A DNA stretch of 58,266 nucleotides from NCBI RefSeq assembly GCF_004138285.1, contig NZ_SCFN01000014.1, positions 1-58,266 of the forward strand, read 5' to 3'. The notes beneath the pieces are model-generated. The model saw nothing but the letters and a program-made list of their open reading frames with translations, did not search any database and was not told where the DNA came from. The stretch comes from Gottfriedia acidiceleris. Lineage in GTDB: Bacteria > Bacillota > Bacilli > Bacillales > Bacillaceae_G. Shown in pieces: positions 53,838 to 58,266 of this stretch; position 1 is the stretch's first letter; each line of letters starts with the position of its first letter. The position numbers and the translations under genes were made by a program.

Positions 53838-54242
53838 CTAGTAAAATACTCCATTTACATATAGTTGATCAGCGTTCGTACCATCTGCAATTAACTTCCG
53901 TTTAGCTGCTTCTGCATCCTCTATCGTTTTGAATCTGTATAGCTCACATTCATCTGCAACTTGTGTAGAGAAGGAATAACCTTCTTCAGCGCCAATACTG
54001 CTAGCCATTAATTGTTCGCTTTTATCAGTGATCTTAACACCACTCTTAGTTAGATATGTAAATATAGCATCTATACTAGGCGATGTTTCAACTGGTGCTT
54101 TCTTTACTGGTGTTTCCTTTTTAACTGGTTCTTTCACTGCTGTTTCCTTCTTGACTTCCTTTTTAGGTGCTTCATTACTACATCCAGTTAATAAAATACC
54201 ACCTACTAAAATTAGTGAACTTACCTTTTTAATTGTTTTCAT
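53838..54242 (-). CDS. Putative lipoprotein
   Basis: A 134-residue protein with a lipoprotein signal (LILVGGILLTGC) and a Lys/Glu/Pro-rich linker with repeats of the KKETPVK type (about residues 27-54), followed by a short globular domain of about 80 residues. No known family is recognised. It has AAGGGG before ATG on the minus strand. Its presence in the accessory segment suggests it came with the element. Confidence 0.7.
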   Translation of the reverse strand: MKTIKKVSSLILVGGILLTGCSNEAPKKEVKKETAVKEPVKKETPVKKAPVETSPSIDAIFTYLTKSGVKITDKSEQLMASSIGAEEGYSFSTQVADECELYRFKTIEDAEAAKRKLIADGTNADQLYVNGVFY

Positions 54243-54352
54243 CCAAGTTTTCCCCTTATTTTCTGTTTATGCACTCATACCTCTAGGCAGATTGTTGAAC
54301 ATCTCGCTTATTTAATTTTATATTAATTGCCAAAATCCTAGTATTAATTATT

Positions 54353-54408
54353 TTAAGAACTATCTAACCAATTTTTTCCGTCTCTAAAGGTGTACCTTTA
54401 AGAACTAT
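54353..54408. repeat. Direct repeats and palindrome upstream of the resolvase
   Basis: TTAAGAACTAT occurs at 54353-54363 and 54398-54408, 45 bases apart, and the palindrome AAAGGTGTACCTTT lies just inside the second copy (54387-54400). They could be resolvase or repressor binding sites. Confidence 0.4.
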
Positions 54409-54520
54409 ATTTCTTTTCTTTACTTTCTACTTTTTTTAAGTTTGTAAAAGTGTAATATTGGATTTGCAAACGTTCATAAAATATTACATACCTTTTAAAA
54501 CAAAAAGAGTGGGGATTATC

Positions 54521-55120
54521 ATGTCAAAAACATTCGGTTACATTCGTGTGAGCAGTAAAGACCAAAATCTTAATCGACAACTAGATGATATGTTAAAAAT
54601 GGGAATTGATGAGAGGGATATTTATATTGATGAGCAGAGTGGAAAGGACTTTGAACGCCCTTCATACCAAGCGTTAAAGCAATGTTTGAGAAAAGGAGAT
54701 ATATTGGTCATAAAGGAATTAGACCGCTTAGGAAGGGATTACGAAGGCTTAAAGCGTGAATGGTACATTATCGTAGAAGAATTAGGTGTAAATATTAATC
54801 TTTTAGACACTCCAATATTAAACACTACTAATAAGAGTGATCTGGAGAAGCAACTAATTAAAAATATAGTTTTTGAGTTATATAGTTATCTTGCGGAGAA
54901 GGAACGCCAAAAGATAAAAACACGCCAAGCAGAAGGCATTGCAGCCGCTCAGAAGAGAGGTAAGCACCTGGGGAGACCTAAAGCATCAACACCAGAGAAC
55001 TTTGCAACAGTCTATAAGCAATGGAAAAACAATGAGTTATCAGCCGTTGAATCAATGAAAGTATTAAATTTAACTAAAAGCACCTTTTATAAGTTGGTTA
55101 AACAATATGAGGGGAAATAG
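54521..55120 (+). CDS. Serine resolvase/invertase-family recombinase
   Basis: A 199-residue recombinase with the catalytic Ser in YIRVSSKDQN, the conserved Arg in KELDRLGRDY, a long E helix (YLAEKERQKIKTRQAEGI) and a C-terminal helix-turn-helix (SAVESMKVLNLTKSTFYKLV). Size and layout are those of Tn3-type resolvases. ATG 54521 is chosen since RVSSKDQ follows at the usual distance and the earlier frame adds 21 unrelated residues. It lies directly before the first copy of the repeat array, making it a candidate for array rearrangement. Confidence 0.9.
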   Translation: MSKTFGYIRVSSKDQNLNRQLDDMLKMGIDERDIYIDEQSGKDFERPSYQALKQCLRKGDILVIKELDRLGRDYEGLKREWYIIVEELGVNINLLDTPILNTTNKSDLEKQLIKNIVFELYSYLAEKERQKIKTRQAEGIAAAQKRGKHLGRPKASTPENFATVYKQWKNNELSAVESMKVLNLTKSTFYKLVKQYEGK

Positions 55121-55121
55121 T

Positions 55122-55202
55122 ATGCTAATGTTAATCGTAGGAATTGGATGCTTTTTATTCATCACATTTTGTGCCTGGATGATTAAACAACTTGATAAAT
55201 AA
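55122..55202 (+). CDS. 26-residue membrane peptide
   Basis: ATG 55122, one base after the resolvase stop, begins MLMLIVGIGCFLFITFCAW, a single hydrophobic helix, and ends MIKQLDK. GAGGGGAAATAGT serves as ribosome binding site, so translation is likely, coupled to the resolvase. Such peptides are often overlooked; nothing indicates its role. Confidence 0.55.
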   Translation: MLMLIVGIGCFLFITFCAWMIKQLDK

Positions 55203-55206
55203 AACA

Positions 55207-55238
55207 AGGACCAAGATAAACTCTTAGTCCTCTTTTTC
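55207..55238 (+). terminator. Terminator of the resolvase transcript
   Basis: AGGACCAAGA and TCTTAGTCCT pair with one mismatch around a TAAAC loop, followed by CTTTTT. Confidence 0.85.
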
Positions 55239-55245
55239 ATCCATT

Positions 55246-55281
55246 CCTTATGCAACTAAATGGCAGTTTAGTTCAATAAGG
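55246..55281. repeat. Array repeat A (compact form)
   Basis: CCTTATGCAACTAAA and TTTAGTTCAATAAGG are inverted with two mismatches around TGGCAG. It equals the outer arms of the longer repeats joined without their inner part. It is the first copy, closest to the resolvase, and could be the recipient-type site of the array; this is inference. Confidence 0.75.
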
Positions 55282-55312
55282 ATTTTATGAAAAAAAGCAA
55301 AATTCCCCCAAA

Positions 55313-55340
55313 TTACAATTACTTACGCCATTGTTATAAT
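55313..55340 (+). promoter_or_regulatory. Promoter inside the first cassette
   Basis: TTACAA (55313-55318) and TATAAT (55335-55340) are 16 bases apart, upstream of the first cassette gene. The cassette would thus be self-expressed. Confidence 0.55.
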
Positions 55341-55402
55341 TAAATTAATTCCTAAATCAATAAGTTTGGAAATTGGTTTGTATTTAATAGGTGGTGAATA
55401 TA

Positions 55403-55645
55403 TTGTTAAAATCTTTAGGAACAATTTTAGGAATAAGCATATTTCCTTTAATCGTCGTAGTTTTAGGTATATACGGTTATAAAACTAATAAGATGGGATT
55501 AGCGCTACATTATATGTTCCTTTTCTTAGGATTAATGTTCTTGAAGTCAGGTATAAGAGAATTTCGATTAAACAAAAAAAGAAGCTATATTCATTTTTTT
55601 GTAGTTTTGTTGAGTTTCGTAAATTTCTTCTTCTTAACGAACTAA
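55403..55645 (+). CDS. Small membrane protein of the first cassette
   Basis: An 80-residue protein with three hydrophobic segments (about 3-25, 32-48 and 64-78), no recognised family. TTG 55403 is chosen since AGGTGGTGA precedes it; GTG 55391 is inside that site. The stop codon TAA (55643-55645) is contributed by the left arm of repeat B, so the gene and repeat overlap by 14 bases. Confidence 0.6.
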   Translation: MLKSLGTILGISIFPLIVVVLGIYGYKTNKMGLALHYMFLFLGLMFLKSGIREFRLNKKRSYIHFFVVLLSFVNFFFLTN

Positions 55646-55726
55646 CGCATGCATTAGTTGAACAACAAGATCGGCTGTTTAGTCGATTTTTTTTATTCAA
55701 CATAATGGCAGTATAGTTGCATAAGG
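55632..55726. repeat. Array repeat B, 95 bp
   Basis: The outer arms CTTAACGAACTAA and TAGTTGCATAAGG are approximately inverted. Inside, AACTAACGCATGCATTAGTT is a near-perfect palindrome, GTTGAA pairs with TTCAAC, and the tip is a terminator (ATCGGCT GTTT AGTCGAT then T8). Positions 55640-55702 match 56267-56329 of copy C at 62 of 63 bases. Confidence 0.85.
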
Positions 55727-55747
55727 AAAGGCTGAAAGATTGGATGG

Positions 55748-55837
55748 ATGCCACATCAAGAAAGATTAAAAGATTTACTTCTTGGTTCTTGTAAAAAAGT
55801 AAATTTTACAACTGTAAGTGGCATAAGGGCTTCTTAA
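55748..55837 (+). CDS. Possible 29-residue peptide
   Basis: ATG 55748 opens MPHQERLKDLLLGSCKKV and stops at TAA 55835, inside a perfect 10-base hairpin (55823-55848). GGATGG is a weak ribosome binding site. It shares the cassette with a minus-strand gene. It could be the broken 5' part of a lost gene. Confidence 0.35.
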   Translation: MPHQERLKDLLLGSCKKVNFTTVSGIRAS

Positions 55838-55848
55838 AAAGCCCTTAT
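55823..55848. terminator. Perfect hairpin between two small genes
   Basis: ATAAGGGCTT (55823-55832) pairs with AAGCCCTTAT (55839-55848). It lies just past the stop of the minus-strand gene, but no T-tract follows on either strand. Confidence 0.5.
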
Positions 55849-55857
55849 AATAGAGGC

Positions 55858-56166
55858 TTATTTGTTGTACCATTTATCTGATTCAAATTCTTCAGGTATA
55901 TCCTGCTCAAAAGGTTCGTCATAACCTAATTTTTCAAGTGTGTCGAGCCATAACTCTCTTTTTGACATTGGTAGTTTTGTACCACACCAAGGACAGTACA
56001 TAATTTCTATAAATGAAGACCTTCCATCGTGAATAATTATTCCGTATTGATCAAATTTAGCAAGGTAAAATACCAAGTTATCTGGACAATCAAATGGGTC
56101 TTCGTGTTGCTTGCAAACATAATTAACATTATAAGTCATTAATTCGCAACAATGTTTTTTTTTCAT
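55858..56166 (-). CDS. Cys-rich conserved hypothetical protein (DUF6980-like)
   Basis: A 102-residue protein with HCCELMTYNVNYVCKQHEDP near the N-terminus and the zinc knuckle YCPWCGTKLP, plus FDCPD and YGIIIHDGRSS. I recognise this as a small family found scattered in many bacteria, provisionally DUF6980; function unknown. Zinc binding by the CPWCG motif is likely. It is reversed relative to its neighbours in the array. AGAGGA precedes ATG on the minus strand. Confidence 0.78.
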   Translation of the reverse strand: MKKKHCCELMTYNVNYVCKQHEDPFDCPDNLVFYLAKFDQYGIIIHDGRSSFIEIMYCPWCGTKLPMSKRELWLDTLEKLGYDEPFEQDIPEEFESDKWYNK

Positions 56167-56259
56167 TTGTTTTCCTCTCTTTTAATAAAACTTATATGAC
56201 AGAATTATATCAAAGAGCAACAATATTTATGAAAAGAGCCTAGTGTTTTTAATTAATTT

Positions 56260-56353
56260 TTTATGCAACTAACGCATGCATTAGTTGAACAACATGATCG
56301 GCTGTTTAGTCGATTTTTTTTATTCAACAAAAAGGCAGTTTAGTTGAACAAGG
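56260..56353. repeat. Array repeat C, 94 bp
   Basis: The outer arms TTATGCAACTAA and TTTAGTTGAACAAGG pair over CAACTAA/TTAGTTG. Inner arms GTTGAA/TTCAAC and terminator tip are as in repeat B. The right end GTTGAAC fits the GTTRRRY form of integron core sites. Confidence 0.85.
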
Positions 56354-56390
56354 AATTCCAATTATGCCATCGAATTAATCTATTAGACAT

Positions 56391-56421
56391 ATAATTCTTT
56401 AAGTGAGAATTATGTTTTTTT
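56391..56421 (+). terminator. Terminator hairpin at the head of the third cassette
   Basis: ATAATTCT (56391-56398) pairs with AGAATTAT (56406-56413), followed by GTTTTTTT. It lies between repeat C and the next gene and would stop read-through into the cassette. Confidence 0.75.
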
Positions 56422-56534
56422 GTACAAACAAAGTGCAATTCAAACATATGTTGATATCTTGAAACGAATAGATAATGGAACATTATAAGTAGTTTCAATA
56501 GTTTTGAAAATTTATATTTGTTGGAGGTGCGAAA

Positions 56535-56996
56535 TTGAATGATTTTGCAGATGAAACCTTCTTATCAAAGGGGATTTTTTGGATAATTTGCAGTTTCGTA
56601 GATTGGAATGGTGAAATCTCAATTGATTTAAGTGAATATAAGTTACTTTATTTTTCAGTGCCATGTAATGAAAATGGTGATGTGGAGTCTAGCTATGCAA
56701 TACAATCTAATTCAAAAAAAGGTGATTCTTTTAATCATAAAATCACATGGGAAAGCGGTTTGTTTGGAAATGTTGAGTTTGCCAAATTAGCAAGACAACA
56801 TCCATATAATTATTACCCTAGGGGTAGAGTAGAAATTTCAAATCGTAAAGTAATTATCTATCTTAACAGAAACATAAATACTGATACTATTATTGGTGAA
56901 ATCAAAAGTAAATTTGGACTTAACAGTAATTTGAAGTTAATAAAAATAAAAGTTGATAACTCGCAACATTATCATTGTTATGCGGATGGTATATAA
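56535..56996 (+). CDS. Cassette-borne protein, unknown function, 153 residues
   Basis: The protein begins MNDFADETFLSKGIF and contains HPYNYYPRGRVEI and a late HYHCYADG. Patterns like PYNYYPRGRVEI occur in scattered small proteins of unknown function, but I cannot assign a named family. It is soluble, without signal or membrane parts. TTG 56535 follows GGAGGTG at the right spacing. It is the first of two genes in its cassette. Confidence 0.7.
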   Translation: MNDFADETFLSKGIFWIICSFVDWNGEISIDLSEYKLLYFSVPCNENGDVESSYAIQSNSKKGDSFNHKITWESGLFGNVEFAKLARQHPYNYYPRGRVEISNRKVIIYLNRNINTDTIIGEIKSKFGLNSNLKLIKIKVDNSQHYHCYADGI

Positions 56997-57079
56997 GTAA
57001 TCAATTATTTTTGGTTAGAATTACCTCAAAGACAGGATGATTAAAAAATCCTTTATAATTAAAATGTAGGGTGATGAAA

Positions 57080-57589
57080 ATGGTAAAAATAAAAGTAATT
57101 AAAGGCGATATCACCAAACAAACCGTTGATGCCGTTGTCAATGCAGCAAATTCAAGCCTGCTTGGTGGCGGAGGCGTGGATGGTGCTATTCATCGTGCGG
57201 CAGGAAAGGGCTTATACGATGAATGCGTTGCTATAAGAAACAAACAAGGCGGTTGTCAAACAGGAGCGGCTGTGATTACAACCGGTGGGAACTTGCCGGC
57301 AAAGTATGTAATTCATACCGTTGGTCCCGTATGGAACGGCGGAAATAAAAACGAAGAGGGTCTATTATCAAGTTGTTATTTAAATTCGCTTGATTTGGCA
57401 CGTGCAAATGGAATTGAAACTATTGCCTTTCCAAACATCAGCACTGGAATTTATGGATACCCGAAAATACCAGCGGCTCAAATTGCAATTAAAGCAGTAA
57501 ACGAATACCTTGAAAACAATGAAGGAATTAAAGAAGTTGTTTTTGTATGTTTTGATGAAGAAAATTATCAAATTTATATTAATCTTTAA
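57080..57589 (+). CDS. Macro-domain protein (ADP-ribose binding/deacylase)
   Basis: A 169-residue stand-alone macro domain of the MacroD/YmdB group: [46 protein letters not shown] and [11 protein letters not shown]. Such enzymes hydrolyse O-acetyl-ADP-ribose or remove ADP-ribose from proteins or nucleic acids. The 5' half is noticeably richer in G and C than neighbouring genes, a sign of separate origin. ATG 57080 follows AGGGTGA. Repeat D begins 5 bases after its stop. Confidence 0.9.
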   Translation: MVKIKVIKGDITKQTVDAVVNAANSSLLGGGGVDGAIHRAAGKGLYDECVAIRNKQGGCQTGAAVITTGGNLPAKYVIHTVGPVWNGGNKNEEGLLSSCYLNSLDLARANGIETIAFPNISTGIYGYPKIPAAQIAIKAVNEYLENNEGIKEVVFVCFDEENYQIYINL

Positions 57590-57594
57590 TAATT

Positions 57595-57690
57595 CCTTAT
57601 TGACCTAATGCAATGCTTATGTTGAATAAGATCACGAGTCGCAAATACGGTTTTACTTTTTCAACATAATGGCAGTATAGTACAAGAAGG
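57595..57690. repeat. Array repeat D, 96 bp, diverged
   Basis: The left end CCTTATTGACCTAATGC and right end GGCAGTATAGTACAAGAAGG match the other copies, with inner arms TATGTTGAA and TTCAACATA. The central tip differs entirely from B and C. Confidence 0.8.
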
Positions 57691-57779
57691 ATTATAGACC
57701 TAGAAGTGGAATTATTGACTTTAGTTATGATTTTCAGGAGTTTGTTTTATTATAAAGAATTTTAAGGAGAGGTAATTAA

Positions 57780-58112
57780 ATGTTAGAGGAAAATAAAAAA
57801 ATAACATATTCTGGTGAAGAAATAATCGAGGTATTAAAGGAAATTGAACTTCTCAGGGTATCATTGGCTCGAATAGGTTCTTACTATGGGATTGTAATTG
57901 GAGATAAAGAGCAAACAGAAAAAAATATGGTAGAGTACAAAAGAGAAATAGTTCGATTTATTGATAGATATAATTTATACAAGAGGTTAGCAAAAGCGAG
58001 TCATATATTAAGCCTTAAATTTGATGATACATTGGGAAATGATGATATGGGAGACCTAGAAAGAGCAATGGAAGGTCTTAAATATTGGACTAAACCGAAT
58101 GATAGACCATAA
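57780..58112 (+). CDS. Cassette-borne hypothetical protein, 110 residues
   Basis: A helical, charged, soluble protein of 110 residues (ITYSGEEIIEVLKEIELL, AKASHILSLKFDDTLG) with no recognised domain. AAGGAGAGG precedes ATG, so expression is likely. It occupies the single-gene cassette between repeats D and E. Confidence 0.62.
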   Translation: MLEENKKITYSGEEIIEVLKEIELLRVSLARIGSYYGIVIGDKEQTEKNMVEYKREIVRFIDRYNLYKRLAKASHILSLKFDDTLGNDDMGDLERAMEGLKYWTKPNDRP

Positions 58113-58199
58113 AATAAACCTTTTTCTAATTAAACAAATGGTTAAGATTTTTCGAATGAAGGCTGCTTTTTTACTCCTCAAATAAGATTGTGAAATATT

Positions 58200-58266
58200 G
58201 TACTTCAACTAACGCATGCGATTCTTTAATAACGAAGGATCGTTTTTCTTATGCAGCTACCATGAA
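58200..58266. repeat. Array repeat E, cut by the window end
   Basis: TACTTCAACTAACGCATGCG matches the left end of B and C. A terminator-like tip AACGAAGGATCGTTTTT follows. The window ends before the right arm, so the array may continue. Confidence 0.7.

Overview
The window reads as a chromosomal segment of a low-GC, endospore-forming Bacillaceae bacterium. The evidence is the AT-rich sequence, strong AGGAGG-type ribosome binding sites, many U-tract terminators, a GerA-family spore germination receptor operon, an FMN-riboswitch riboflavin operon, Vpr-like secreted serine proteases and a sulfur-amino-acid operon resembling Bacillus subtilis ytmI-ytnM. The genus cannot be fixed from the sequence alone.

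Layout. Positions 1-3700 hold the end of an unknown gene, a promoter, an FMN riboswitch and ribE-ribAB-ribH. The ribD gene expected first is missing; a short open frame resembling the RibD N-terminus sits in its place. Positions 3996-7864 encode the Hen1-Pnkp RNA repair and 3'-end-methylation pair, overlapping by four bases. Positions 7998-16405 hold housekeeping and regulatory genes: two metallo-beta-lactamase-fold hydrolases, a YbaK-type deacylase, a VOC protein, a YhgE-like membrane protein divergent from a TetR regulator, an RpiR regulator and an RRNPP-type (NprR-like) regulator. Positions 16782-25569 carry two tandem, very similar S8 proteases with C-terminal dockerin-like repeats. They share a conserved promoter-region box, and a decayed third copy lies at about 11377-11555. 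Then come a germination receptor operon (B-A-C order), a cobalamin lower-ligand salvage cluster (cobU-cobS-cobC-cblT-cblS), an AlkD-like repair gene, a GNAT protein, an alcohol dehydrogenase and an MFS transporter.

Positions 39735-49166 are a LysR regulator followed by a ten-gene operon. It encodes an SsuE-like FMN reductase, a TcyJ/KLMN-type ABC importer, two luciferase-like flavin proteins, an M20 deacylase, a DinB protein and a GNAT. It fits uptake and N-acetylation/deacetylation-dependent catabolism of S-modified cysteines. A two-component system follows at 50006-51921.

From about 52140 to the window end the DNA is accessory. A cluster of CTAGACA repeats lies beside a tyrosine integrase that seems to have lost its first codons, followed by a small XRE regulator, a lipoprotein, a serine resolvase and a 26-residue membrane peptide. 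After these comes the most striking structure here: a run of small, mostly unknown genes separated by about 95-bp repeats (five copies, the first a compact 36-bp form, the last cut by the window edge). Each full repeat has inverted outer arms, inner arms and a variable terminator-like tip. The architecture recalls integron attC sites and gene cassettes, but no IntI-type integrase is visible, so I flag it as a possible uncharacterised cassette system in a Gram-positive host.
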